Assembly: GCA_963733065.1 (NCBI GenBank) | Contig: CAVTBT010000001.1 | Span: forward strand, 372,001 to 436,000 | Direction of reading: 5' to 3' | From: CAVTBT01 sp963733065 | GTDB lineage: Bacteria; Actinomycetota; Thermoleophilia; Gaiellales; Gaiellaceae | Length of the DNA: 64,000 nt | Shown: positions 31,939 to 40,021 of the stretch, in pieces | Position numbering within the stretch: the stretch's first letter is position 1 | Layout: every line of letters begins with the position of its first letter | Position numbers and translations under genes: made by a program | Notes under the pieces: model-generated | Databases searched by the model: none | Seen by the model: only the letters and a program-made list of their open reading frames with translations | Told to the model about the DNA's origin: nothing

Positions 31939-32352
31939 CTAGCGGGAGATGTCCTCGACCATCTGGCCGGTGCGGGCGTCCTCGCCGCCGTGCCTGGCGA
32001 CATCGGCCTGCGCGAGCATGCCGACGAGCCGACCGTCCTCCTCGGTGACCGGCAGCCGCCGCACCTGATGCTCGGCCATCAGCCGGGCCGCCTCGGACAG
32101 CGGCTGCTGCGGGTCGACGGTGACGATCTCGCGCGACGCGATCTCGCCGGCAGTCGCGTCGAGCTTGCCCTCGGCCACCGCACGAATCGCGATGTCGCGG
32201 TCCGTGACGATGCCGGCGAGCCGGTCGTTCTCAACGACCGGGAGCGAGCCGACGTTGTCGTCGCGCATGAGCTTGGCGACCTCGGGCAGCGGCGTCGAGG
32301 CCTCGATCGTGCGCGGACTCGAGCTCATTGCGTCCTTCACGGTCTTGTCCAT
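31939..32352 (-). CDS. CBS-domain pair protein
   Basis: 137-residue protein made of two CBS domains: KTVKDAMSSSPRTIEASTPL ... VTDRDIAIRAVAEG, and SREIVTVDPQQPLSEAARLM ... VGMLAQADVARHG. Such free-standing CBS pairs bind adenine nucleotides and act as regulators or sensors, in the cytoplasm. ATG 32352 is preceded on the minus strand by AGGAGGAAC. It lies downstream of a small acidic ORF on the same strand. Confidence 0.93.
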   Translation of the reverse strand: MDKTVKDAMSSSPRTIEASTPLPEVAKLMRDDNVGSLPVVENDRLAGIVTDRDIAIRAVAEGKLDATAGEIASREIVTVDPQQPLSEAARLMAEHQVRRLPVTEEDGRLVGMLAQADVARHGGEDARTGQMVEDISR

Positions 32353-32363
32353 CCAGTTCCTCC

Positions 32364-32516
32364 TTAGATCGCTGCCGTGTCCTCGTCCTCGGTGTTCTCG
32401 CCGTCAGGATTCGGAGCGGGCGAGTCGTCGAGCTCCTCGTTCCGGTCGTCCTCACGGGGCTCACGCGTCGAGTTGCGATCGTCGTCGCGGAGGGCCTCAG
32501 TATCCTCTTCGTCCAT
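32364..32516 (-). CDS. Small acidic protein (tentative)
   Basis: 50-residue strongly acidic frame (MDEEDTEALRDDDRNSTREP ... NTEDEDTAAI) that looks intrinsically disordered. Its ATG overlaps the ATG of thrS on the other strand (CATG at 32,514-32,517), so both cannot have a normal upstream ribosome-binding site outside the other gene. Its stop is 11 bp before the CBS gene start. It may be real or may be antisense to the thrS leader. Confidence 0.4.
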   Translation of the reverse strand: MDEEDTEALRDDDRNSTREPREDDRNEELDDSPAPNPDGENTEDEDTAAI

Positions 32517-34413
32517 GAAGGTCGTCCTACCCGATCGCTCGGAACTGGAACTACCGGAAGGGGCAACCGGCCTCGACGCGGCACGCGCGATCGGGCCGAA
32601 GCTCGCCGAGCAGGCGGTGCTCGTCCGCTCGAACGGCGCCGTGCAGGACGTGCGGCTGCCGCTCGCCGACGGCCAGCAGATCCAGATCCTGACCACCCGC
32701 GACACGGCCGACCCGGACGCGCTCGCCGTGCTCCGCCACAGCGCCGCGCACCTGCTCGCCGAAGCCGTGCGGCGGCTCTACCCCGGGGTGAAGGTCGCGA
32801 TCGGTCCGCCGATCGAGAACGGCTTCTACTACGACTTCGAGTTCCGCGAGCCGATCGCGGAGGCCGACCTCGAGCGGATCGAGGAGGAGATCAAGCGCGA
32901 GATCGCCGAGGGTCGGACCTGGGCGCGGGAGGAGTCGAGCGCCGACGAGGCGCGCGCCCGCTTCGACGCGGAGGGCGAGCGCTACAAGGTCGAGCTCGTC
33001 GACACCGCCGACGGGCCGATCTCGCTGTACACCCAGGGCGACTTCACGGATCTGTGCCGCGGGCCGCACCTGCAGAGCGCCGAGCCCATCAAGGCCCTGA
33101 AGCTGACCTCGCTCGCCGGCGCCTACTGGCGCGGCGACGAGGGGAACACCCAGCTGACGCGCATCTACGGCACCGCCTTCTTCAGCCAGGCCGATCTCGA
33201 CGCCTACCTGGCGCGGCTCGAGGAGGCCAGAGCCCGCGACCACCGGCGGCTCGGCATGCAGCTCGACCTGTTCCACTTCGACGAGCGCTCCCCCGGGTCA
33301 CCGTTCTGGCACCCGAAGGGGATGACGATCTACAACACCCTCGAGGATCTGCGCCGCCGCGAGAACGCGCGCCGCGGGTACGTCGAGGTGAAGACCCCGC
33401 TCATCTACGAGCAGGCGATGTGGGTGACGTCGGGCCACTGGGAGAAGTTCCGCGACAACATGTTCCTGATCCCGCTCGACGACACGCAGCTCATGGCAAT
33501 CAAGCCGATGAACTGCCCCGGGCACATGGTGCTCTTCGGCAGCGCGCTGCGCAGCTATCGCGACCTGCCGTTGCGGTACGCGGAGGCTGCCCCGCTCCAC
33601 CGCAACGAGCTTGCCGGCGCCCTGCACGGGCTGACCCGGGTGCGCTACGTCACGCAGGACGACGCGCACATCTTCTGCACCCGCGAGCAGATCGATTCCG
33701 AGCTGGACGGGACGCTCGAGTACCTCCGGTACGTCTACGGGCTGTTCGGGCTGGCGCCGCGGGCCGAGCTATCGACGCGGCCGGACGACAAGCTCGGGAC
33801 GGACGACGAGTGGGACTTCACCGAAGGGGAGCTCGTGCGGGCGCTCGAGCGCAACGAGATCGACTACTTCGTCGGCGAGGGGGAGGGATCGTTCTACGGG
33901 CCGAAGATCGACCTGCACATGACGGACGTCCTCGGTCGCTCCTGGCAGCTCGGCACGATCCAGCTCGACGCGCAGATGCCGGCCCGGTTCGGGCTGACCT
34001 ACATGGGCGCCGACAACCACGAGCACCCCGTCTTCGTCATCCACCGCGCGTACTTCGGCTCGTTCGAGCGCTTCATCGGCATCCTCATCGAGCACTACGC
34101 GGGGGCGTTCCCGTTCTGGCTCGCGCCGGTGCAGCTCCGGCTGATCCCGGTCGGCGAAGGGCATCGGGACGCCGTGCGCGGACTGCACGACCGCGTCGCG
34201 GCCGCGGGCTTCCGCGTGGACGTCGACGACCGCGACGAGACGGTCGGCAAGCGCATCCGCGACGCCGAGCTCGTGAAGGTGCCGTACGTCGTCGTCTACG
34301 GTGACCGGGAGTCCGACGACGCGCTCGCCGTGCGCGAGCGCGGGGGGGATCAGTCCACGAAGCGCCTGGACGAGCTCCTCGAGGAGTTCAGGCGCCAGGC
34401 TGCTACCCTGTGA
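32515..34413 (+). CDS. thrS: Threonyl-tRNA synthetase
   Basis: 632-residue class II synthetase that charges tRNA-Thr. Domains in order: TGS (1-60, PDRSELELPEGATGLDAARA), editing domain (HSAAHLLAEAVRRLYPG, with GPHL later), catalytic core with motif 2 and zinc Cys in IKPMNCPGHMVLFG and TRVRYVTQDDAHIFC, motif 3 GADNHEHPVFVIHRAYFGS-like, and the C-terminal anticodon-binding domain. Length is normal and the editing domain is kept. First gene of the thrS-infC-rpmI-rplT cluster. A leader-type control region is not evident because the start abuts a minus-strand frame. Confidence 0.97.
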   Translation: MKVVLPDRSELELPEGATGLDAARAIGPKLAEQAVLVRSNGAVQDVRLPLADGQQIQILTTRDTADPDALAVLRHSAAHLLAEAVRRLYPGVKVAIGPPIENGFYYDFEFREPIAEADLERIEEEIKREIAEGRTWAREESSADEARARFDAEGERYKVELVDTADGPISLYTQGDFTDLCRGPHLQSAEPIKALKLTSLAGAYWRGDEGNTQLTRIYGTAFFSQADLDAYLARLEEARARDHRRLGMQLDLFHFDERSPGSPFWHPKGMTIYNTLEDLRRRENARRGYVEVKTPLIYEQAMWVTSGHWEKFRDNMFLIPLDDTQLMAIKPMNCPGHMVLFGSALRSYRDLPLRYAEAAPLHRNELAGALHGLTRVRYVTQDDAHIFCTREQIDSELDGTLEYLRYVYGLFGLAPRAELSTRPDDKLGTDDEWDFTEGELVRALERNEIDYFVGEGEGSFYGPKIDLHMTDVLGRSWQLGTIQLDAQMPARFGLTYMGADNHEHPVFVIHRAYFGSFERFIGILIEHYAGAFPFWLAPVQLRLIPVGEGHRDAVRGLHDRVAAAGFRVDVDDRDETVGKRIRDAELVKVPYVVVYGDRESDDALAVRERGGDQSTKRLDELLEEFRRQAATL

Positions 34414-34501
34414 GCCTGCCAAGCAGGAGCGGACCCGCCCCTCACCTCCCGAGCCGCGCGCTCCGTGGAGGTTCAACCGAGCGAATCGGAGCGAGGTACG
34501 G

Positions 34502-34523
34502 GCCGCTGCATGCAGCGGCTTTT
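34502..34523 (+). terminator. Intrinsic terminator/attenuator between thrS and infC
   Basis: An 18-base perfect palindrome (GCCGCTGCA-TGCAGCGGC) followed by TTTTG, 88 bp past the thrS stop and 10 bp before an AAGGAGG. It is positioned to attenuate infC-rpmI-rplT. The leader 34,414-34,501 has no gene. Confidence 0.75.
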
Positions 34524-34551
34524 GTCATTCACGAAGGAGGAACCGGCTAGC

Positions 34552-34569
34552 TTGGTGAGAGGCCTTTGA
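34552..34569 (+). promoter_or_regulatory. Five-codon leader ORF overlapping the infC start
   Basis: TTGGTGAGAGGCCTTTGA is a mini-ORF (TTG 34552 or GTG 34555) that follows a strong AAGGAGG at 34,534-34,540. Its TGA overlaps the infC TTG as TTGA, so infC could be translated by re-initiation. Alternatively one T is missing in TTT and the GTG is the true infC start. Confidence 0.45.
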
Positions 34570-35294
34570 GACCGCGGCGCCGCCCCGAGGACCGCACCCG
34601 CCCGCAACCGCAGGACAGGATCAACGAGCACATCCGCGTCCCACGCGTGCGCCTGGTGGACGAGAACGGGGCACAGGTCGGCGTCAAGTCGACCGACGAA
34701 GCCCGGGAGTACGCGTACGGCAAGGGGCTCGACCTGGTCGAGGTCGCGCCGAACGCCGACCCCCCGGTGGCGCGGGTCATGGACTACGGGAAGTACAAGT
34801 ACGAGCAGGAGCAGAAGGCCAAGCTCGCCCGCCGGCACCAGCAGCAGATCCACGTCAAGGAGATCAAGCTCAGGCCGAAGATCGGCATTCACGACTACGA
34901 GACGAAGAAGGGCCATGTCGTGCGCTTCCTCAACCAGCGCGCGAAGGTCAAGGTCACGATCATGTTCCGGGGACGCGAACAGCAGCATCCGGAGCGCGGT
35001 CGGGACCTCCTGCTCCGTCTCGCAGACGATGTGAAGGAGCTCGGCGTCATCGAGTCCGCCCCCCTCCAGGACGGTCGGAACATGGTGATGCTGCTCGGCC
35101 CGACGAAGAACGCAGGAGTCAAGAGAGATGCCGAAGGTGAAGACATCGAGCGGGGCGAAGAAGCGGTTCAAGCTCACGGCGGGCGGGAAGATCCTGCGCC
35201 GCCGGCGCCACCGGACATCGCCCCCGGGCCACCTGATCAAGAGCCGCCCGGGGAAGCGGAAGCGCGCCCGGCAGGGCATGCTGGTCGCGTCTAG
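34566..35294 (+). CDS. infC: Translation initiation factor IF-3
   Basis: Binds the 30S subunit and proofreads start codons. The N-terminal domain runs DRINEHIRVPRVRLVDENGA to MDYGKYKYEQEQKAK; the C-terminal domain has VKEIKLRPKIGIHDYETKK and FRGREQQHPERGRDLLLRL. Family members end soon after GRNMVMLLGP. Here the frame continues for about 60 Pro/Glu-rich residues, overlapping nearly all of rpmI in another frame, so a stop may have been lost. TTG 34566 is the only in-frame start (TAG at 34,548); non-AUG starts are typical of infC and linked to autoregulation. Its own ribosome-binding site is poor, and a mini-ORF overlaps the start. Confidence 0.9.
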   Translation: MRPRRRPEDRTRPQPQDRINEHIRVPRVRLVDENGAQVGVKSTDEAREYAYGKGLDLVEVAPNADPPVARVMDYGKYKYEQEQKAKLARRHQQQIHVKEIKLRPKIGIHDYETKKGHVVRFLNQRAKVKVTIMFRGREQQHPERGRDLLLRLADDVKELGVIESAPLQDGRNMVMLLGPTKNAGVKRDAEGEDIERGEEAVQAHGGREDPAPPAPPDIAPGPPDQEPPGEAEARPAGHAGRV

Positions 35295-35334
35295 CGACCG
35301 GAAGACCGTAAAGAAGCTGCTAGGGAGGGGCTGA
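35128..35334 (+). CDS. rpmI: 50S ribosomal protein L35
   Basis: 68-residue basic protein, MPKVKTSSGAKKRFKLTAGG start and KSRPGKRKRARQGML motif, standard for L35. AGGAGT lies 7 nt before the ATG. It sits inside the open 3' extension of infC and abuts rplT with no gap. The infC-rpmI-rplT order is the conserved bacterial arrangement. Confidence 0.97.
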   Translation: MPKVKTSSGAKKRFKLTAGGKILRRRRHRTSPPGHLIKSRPGKRKRARQGMLVASSDRKTVKKLLGRG

Positions 35335-35706
35335 ATGCCGCGCGTCAAGCGATCCGTCCACGCGCGCAAGAAGCGCCGCAAGGTCCTCGAGCAGGCGAAG
35401 GGCTACTGGGGGCTCAAGAAGTCGAGCTACCGCTACGCCAAGGAGCAGGTCGACCACTCGCTGGTCTACGCCTACCGCGACCGCAAGAACAAGAAGCGCA
35501 CGTTCCGCTCGCTGTGGATCGTCCGCATCAACGCGGCGGCCCGCGCAAACGGCCTCTCCTACAACCGCTTCATCGCAGGGCTGCACGCGGCGGGCATCGA
35601 GCTCGACCGCAAGTCGCTGGCCGACCTGGCCGTGAACGATCCAGCGGCGTTCGCCGTCGTGGCGGAGCAGGCCAAGGCCGCGCTCCCGGACGGCAAGGCC
35701 GCCTGA
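35335..35706 (+). CDS. rplT: 50S ribosomal protein L20
   Basis: 123-residue L20: PRVKRSVHARKKRRKVLEQA, then GYWGLKKSSYRYAKEQVDHS, then SYNRFIAGLHAAGIELDRKS. Assembles early onto 23S rRNA; in several bacteria it represses its own operon. Start is directly after the rpmI stop, so translation is coupled. Confidence 0.98.
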   Translation: MPRVKRSVHARKKRRKVLEQAKGYWGLKKSSYRYAKEQVDHSLVYAYRDRKNKKRTFRSLWIVRINAAARANGLSYNRFIAGLHAAGIELDRKSLADLAVNDPAAFAVVAEQAKAALPDGKAA

Positions 35707-36664
35707 CGCCACAGGCCGGCGTCTTCCTCGAGCAGGCCCGTCACTGCGACGGGCGCTCGCCGCTCTACGCCGATCTCTGCCGGCGGCTCGCCGGCGAGCC
35801 GCTCGTCGGCGACCTCGTCGACGGCTGGTCGTGGGACGTGCCGCTGCGGCTCCTCGGCGGCCTCCACTACCTGGTGCTCGACGGCCGCGCCGGCTGGGAC
35901 GACGTCCCGGGTGCGCTGCGGTCGGAGGGCGCGTTCCTGCGCAGGTTCGTCGCGGAGCAGGCCGTCCAGACGAACGAGGTGCAGCGCTCGTGGGTGCTCG
36001 CGCCGCTCTTCCTGCGCATCGCGGAGCGAACAGGCGCGAGAGCGCTCGAGCTCGTCGAGCTCGGCCCGAGCGCCGGGCTGAACCTCGTCTGGGACCGCTA
36101 CCGCTGCCGCTACGCCGCCGGCGCCATCGGGCCGGAGGACGCCGAGCTCGTGCTCGAGGGCGAGGAGCGCTCGCCCGTGCCGGGACGCCTCATCGGCCCG
36201 GCACCGGAGGTGGAGAGGCGGATCGGCATCGACCGCAGCCCGATCGACGTGACGACCGACGACGGCGCCCGCCTGCTGACGAGCTTCACGTGGGCCGACC
36301 AGGACGCGCGGCTCGAGCGCCTGCGCGCGGCGATCGGCGCCGTCCGGCGAGGAGCCGCCCGAGCTCGTGCGGGGCGACCTCGTGGAGGAGCTGCCGCGCG
36401 TGCTGGCCGGCCGTCGAGGGGAGGCGCTGACGGTCGTCTTCCAGACGGCGGTGCTCGCCTACCTGCCGGACGAGGCGCGTGGACGACTGCGGCAGACGCT
36501 CGAGGACGCGGGCGAGCCGCGCGCCGCTCGCGTTCGTCTCCACCGGCCGGCCGCGCGGCGCGGACGGCGCCTGGGGCCTGCGGATCACCTACTGGCCGGG
36601 AGGCGACCGGGAGTTCGCCGGACATGCCGACTACCACGGTGCGTGGCTGGAGTGGCGCCTCTGA
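35703..36664 (+). pseudogene. DUF2332 protein, frameshifted twice
   Basis: Reads as one DUF2332 protein across three frames. VFLEQARHCDGRSPLYADLC ... VQTNEVQRSWVLAPLFLRIA ... LELVELGPSAGLNLVWDRYR is in frame 1. After GAVR (near 36,350) it continues EEPPELVRGDLVEELPRVLA in frame 2. After EDAGEPRA (near 36,525) it continues PLAFVSTGRPRGADGAWGLR to HADYHGAWLEWRL in frame 3. Single-base indels in C/G runs explain both breaks. No ATG/GTG start is visible; the frame begins at a CTG overlapping the rplT stop. Function unknown. Probable assembly errors rather than true decay. Confidence 0.75.
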
Positions 36665-37333
36665 TCACGTCGCGGGACAACGCGACGCTGAAGCTCGTGC
36701 GGCGGCTGCAGCAGAAGCGGCACCGCCAGGAGTCCGGGCTGTTCGCGGCGGAGGGCGAGGACCTCGTCGACGCGGCGCGAGAGGCAGGCGTCGAGGCTGT
36801 CGAGCTGCTCGTCGCAGGCGAGACCGTCGAAGCAAGAGCTGCTCGCCGGTGTCTCGACGCTACCCCACCCGCCCCGGGCGATCGGCGTCTATCGAACCGC
36901 CGATCTGCCGCAAGCGTCGCGCGACGTCGCGGTGGCGTTGTGGCGCGTGGCCGATCCCGGCAACGTCGGGACACTGATTCGCACGGCCGACGCCTTCGGG
37001 GCGGCCGTGGCCCTCTCCCCGGAGTGCGCGGATCCGCTCGGGCAGAAGGCGCTGCGGGCCTCTGCCGGCGCGGTCTTCCGCGTGCCGCTGCTGGCCTGGG
37101 ACGACGCCCCCGGCCGCCGGATCGCCCTCGTCGCGCACGGCGGGGAGCCGCTCGCCGGCGTCGACCTCTCGCCGCCGGTCACGTTCCTGCTCGGCTCGGA
37201 GCGCGGCGGTCTGCCCGACGACGTCGCGGCGGACGCGGTCGCGACGATCGAGCTGTCCGGGCGGTCCGAGTCGCTCAACGTCGCGGCTGCGGGCGCGGTC
37301 GCGCTCTACGAGCTCGCGCGACGCGCTCGCTGA
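36652..37333 (+). pseudogene. TrmH/SpoU-type RNA 2'-O-methyltransferase, one frameshift
   Basis: The substrate-binding N-terminal domain (LITSRDNATLKLVRRLQQKR, FAAEGEDLVDAAREAGVEAV) ends at GETVE near 36,829. The SPOUT catalytic domain continues one frame over: ALWRVADPGNVGTLIRTADA, FLLGSERGGLPDDVAADAVA, SGRSESLNVAAAGAVALYEL. Removing one A at 36,830 restores GETVEQELLAGVSTLPHPPR without a break, so the gene was probably intact. GTG 36652 start overlaps the preceding gene. Likely 23S rRNA or tRNA ribose methylation; the position beside rplT and pheST is typical. Confidence 0.82.
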
Positions 37334-37446
37334 GCGCGGATTCGGGCCAACCCTCGGTCGATCCGCTCCTGGAGCAGGCGGGTCGTCTCGTCGTAGCGCT
37401 CACGCTCTGCGCGGAGCTCGTCAGTCGTCCTCTTCTTCCTCTTCAT
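37306..37446 (-). CDS. Small basic/coiled-coil ORF
   Basis: 46 residues: MKRKKRTTDELRAERERYDE then TTRLLQERIDRGLARIRAQR. Charged and helical, likely a short coiled coil. Its start lies inside the end of the next-upstream acidic ORF (26-bp overlap), and its 3' part is antisense to the RNA methyltransferase end. No family recognised. The paired arrangement with an acidic partner recalls small two-gene modules, but no toxin-antitoxin similarity is visible. Confidence 0.4.
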   Translation of the reverse strand: MKRKKRTTDELRAERERYDETTRLLQERIDRGLARIRAQRARRASS

Positions 37447-37546
37447 CGTCCTCTGCGACGGCGTTCGCGATCCGACGGACGTCCCTCCTGATGTCGAAGA
37501 GTGCCTGAGGCACGAGGGTCATGTCGTCGGACTCGTCGTCGATCAC
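37421..37546 (-). CDS. Small acidic ORF
   Basis: 41 residues from GTG 37546 (or 33 from the inner ATG): VIDDESDDMTLVPQALFDIR then RDVRRIANAVAEDDEEEEED. An amphipathic helix followed by a poly-Glu/Asp tail. It overlaps the basic ORF downstream by 26 bp and lies in the 3' tail of the frameshifted DUF2207 frame. Function unknown. Confidence 0.45.
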   Translation of the reverse strand: MIDDESDDMTLVPQALFDIRRDVRRIANAVAEDDEEEEEDD

Positions 37547-39473
37547 GCAAGAGTGGCCGATCGCCGAGCGACTGCACAAGTCGCTCCGTGGGACGCGTCA
37601 CCAGGCGCCGCCGCCCGCCTCCGCCACCGCCGCCTCCGCCGCCGCCGGAGAAGCCGCCGCCAAGACCGCCCGAGCCGGACGAGGGCGGCGCGAGCGCGGA
37701 GCCGAACCCCGCCGAGAGGTCGCCGATCGAGAGCGCGCTCGGGCCCGCGCCGAGATCGATGCCCGGCGAGATCCAGTAGATCGTGCTCGCCTGGTGCAGG
37801 GCCTCGGGCATGTGCAGGTGCGCGCCCTGGAGCACGCGCTCGGCGATCCCGAAGGCGATCCCGTACACGAGGTAGCGCTCCCACAGCTCGAGCGACGCCG
37901 GCGGTGCCTCGTGCAGCCGCGGGAAATCGGTGAGGTAGCGCCGGAACGCCTCCCAGCGGCGCGCGGGCACCTCCGCCGCCGGCGCGCGGCGTCGCCACAG
38001 CCGCCGGCTGAAGAGGGCTGCGAGCACGACGGCGGCGTTCGCGATCGAGCAGACGCCCAGGGCGGCGAGCACCACGTCGCTCCAGCGCGGCCAGACCGGA
38101 CGCCAGCCGTCGACGGCCAGCCAGAGGAGCAGCACCCCGGCGCCGGCGAACAGGACGAGGGCCGCGAGCAGCGGCACGAGCCCCGGCGAGACGAGCCAGC
38201 GGTGTTCGTCGAGGGCCGTGTCAACGGCCTCCTTGAAGCGAGTGAACCGCTCGGCGTTCTCCGTGCGGTGCTCCTCGATCTCGTCCCGGAACCGCGAGAG
38301 CCGGTCCTCGCCCGCGGTGATGACCGACGAGACGACGTCCGCGACCGCGTCCTCGAACGGCGTGAGCGGCACCGACGTGTCGCCCTCGGCGAGCTTCAGG
38401 TCGGCGACGTCCTCCGTGCGCAGTCCGCCCCAGGTCGAGCGCTCCGTCGTCACCTGCTCCGCCCGGAACCGTCCGCGGCGGACGAGGTCGAACACGGTCG
38501 CCGTGAACTCGAACGAGCCGGCACTGCCGCCCTCGGCGAGCAGGCGCGGCACGAGCGCCGGCTCCGTCTCGTCCGGCGGCTCCTGCTCGTACTCGCGGTC
38601 GTACGCCGTCTTGCGGTCGCGCCCGAAGAGCCACCAGACGCCGCCCACGAGCCCGAGCCCGGGCGCGAACGCGAGCAGCGCGAGCAGGCCGAGCGTGCGG
38701 CCCGGGTTCGCGACGGCGTCGTCGATCCGCTCGCGATCGCGGTCGTAGTCCTGCGCGTCGTCGGCCTCCTCGGCGACGATCTGCGCGAGGCCGGGCCCCT
38801 CGCGCACCTGGGCGCCCGCCGTCGACGTGAGCGCCGAGCGCGGGACGAGCGCGCGCAGCTCGACGAACTGGCCGGCCGGGACGTCGAGCGCCCGCAGCAC
38901 GGCGCGGCGGCCGGCGAGCTCGACGTCGCCGCGCACCCACACCGGGTGCCCCCAGGCCCGTTCGATGTCGGCCGGAGCGTCGAGCGTCGCTGTCAGCTGG
39001 CCGAGGCGCACGTCCCACTCGTCGCCCCACACCTTGAGGTTGACGTCCACGACGTCGTCGTAGGCGACCGAGACGCCGCGCAGCCGGTAGCGGACGGTGA
39101 AGGTCCGGCGCTCGTCGGCGGCGCTGTAGTGCCACACGATCCGCAGGTGCCCGTCGATCGGGGCCGAGCCGAACGTCCCCGGCGCGCCGCTGCAGCCGAG
39201 CTCCGTGCAGGCGCCCGGCGCATACGGTTGCCCGTTCTCCAGCACGAGCGCGTCCGACGCGGCCTCACCGCTTCGGAGCGCGACGTCGCGGTAGCCGCCG
39301 CTGAACGGACCTGAGAAGTCGAATGTGATCTGCTCCTCGACCAGGACGCTGCCGTCCTGCTCGAGCGTCGCCCGGACGTCCGCCGCCGGGAGCGTGAACG
39401 ACTTGGCGCCTGCCGGCGCCGCGACGGCGAGCGCGGCGGCCGTCGCGGCCGCCGCCGCTAGAAGCGGACGGCG
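37443..39473 (-). CDS. DUF2207 membrane protein, 3' frameshift in Gly run
   Basis: About 625-residue DUF2207 protein: signal-like segment (LLAAAAATAAALAVAAPAGA), an extracytoplasmic beta-rich domain (VLVEEQITFDFSGPFSGGYR), then membrane spans near LGLLALLAFAPGLGLVGGVW and LVPLLAALVLFAGAGVLLLW, a cytoplasmic segment (RRYLTDFPRLHEAPPASLEL) and a Gly-rich C terminus. In the family the chain ends GGGGGGAW; here one extra G in the Gly run diverts the frame to a stop at 37443, while the neighbouring frame gives GGGAW and a stop at 37598. No start codon is evident near 39,473. It overlaps LemA, its usual partner. Confidence 0.8.
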   Translation of the reverse strand, partial: RRPLLAAAAATAAALAVAAPAGAKSFTLPAADVRATLEQDGSVLVEEQITFDFSGPFSGGYRDVALRSGEAASDALVLENGQPYAPGACTELGCSGAPGTFGSAPIDGHLRIVWHYSAADERRTFTVRYRLRGVSVAYDDVVDVNLKVWGDEWDVRLGQLTATLDAPADIERAWGHPVWVRGDVELAGRRAVLRALDVPAGQFVELRALVPRSALTSTAGAQVREGPGLAQIVAEEADDAQDYDRDRERIDDAVANPGRTLGLLALLAFAPGLGLVGGVWWLFGRDRKTAYDREYEQEPPDETEPALVPRLLAEGGSAGSFEFTATVFDLVRRGRFRAEQVTTERSTWGGLRTEDVADLKLAEGDTSVPLTPFEDAVADVVSSVITAGEDRLSRFRDEIEEHRTENAERFTRFKEAVDTALDEHRWLVSPGLVPLLAALVLFAGAGVLLLWLAVDGWRPVWPRWSDVVLAALGVCSIANAAVVLAALFSRRLWRRRAPAAEVPARRWEAFRRYLTDFPRLHEAPPASLELWERYLVYGIAFGIAERVLQGAHLHMPEALHQASTIYWISPGIDLGAGPSALSIGDLSAGFGSALAPPSSGSGGLGGGFSGGGGGGGGGGGRRRLVTRPTERLVQSLGDRPLLRDRRRVRRHDPRASGTLRHQEGRPSDRERRRRGR

Positions 39474-40009
39474 GGCGCCTCGCGTACGGGCTCCTCGACC
39501 TCGAAGAACGGCTTCGCGGCGAAGCCCATGGTGCCCGCGAGGATGTTGGCGGGAATCGTCTGGATGGCGTTGTTGTACGTGAGGACGGTGTCGTTGTAGA
39601 CCTGCCGGGAGACGGCGATCCGGGTCTCCGTCTCGGTCAGGTCCTCCTGCAGGCGCTGGAAGTTCTCGCTCGCGCGCAGCTCGGGATAGGCCTCGGCGAC
39701 CGCGAACAGCCGGCCGATCGCCGCCGTCAGCACGTTCTCCGCCTCGGCCTGCTGCTCGACGGTGCCCGCCTCCTGCGCGCGTGTCCGCGCCCGGGTCACT
39801 TCCTCGAACGTCCCCCGCTCGTGGGCTGCATAGCCCTTGACCGTCTCGACAAGGTTCGGGATCAGGTCGTACCGGCGCCGCAGCTGGACGTCGACCTGCG
39901 CCCACGCGTTGTCGACCCGGTTGCGCAGACGGACGAGCCGGTTGTAGAGCGTCACGAGCACGAGGCCCAGGACGACGACGACCGCGATCAGGATCCAGAG
40001 CCAGAGCAC
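39458..40009 (-). CDS. LemA family protein
   Basis: 183-residue LemA protein: a membrane anchor (WLWILIAVVVVLGLVLVTLY), then the long helical bundle with LRNRVDNAWAQVDVQLRRRY and LIPNLVETVKGYAAHE, ending NNAIQTIPANILAGTMGFAA and KPFFEVEEP. LemA proteins are membrane-attached, with the helices thought to be extracytoplasmic, and are often next to DUF2207, as here (overlap). Function unknown. Confidence 0.94.
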   Translation of the reverse strand: MLWLWILIAVVVVLGLVLVTLYNRLVRLRNRVDNAWAQVDVQLRRRYDLIPNLVETVKGYAAHERGTFEEVTRARTRAQEAGTVEQQAEAENVLTAAIGRLFAVAEAYPELRASENFQRLQEDLTETETRIAVSRQVYNDTVLTYNNAIQTIPANILAGTMGFAAKPFFEVEEPVREAPAVRF

Positions 40010-40021
40010 GAGCCGACCCTA

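Noticed and set aside
34502..34523. Classical L20-type leader pseudoknot controlling infC-rpmI-rplT
   Set aside because: A perfect palindrome plus U-tract is visible, but I cannot find an L20-binding-site mimic by eye.
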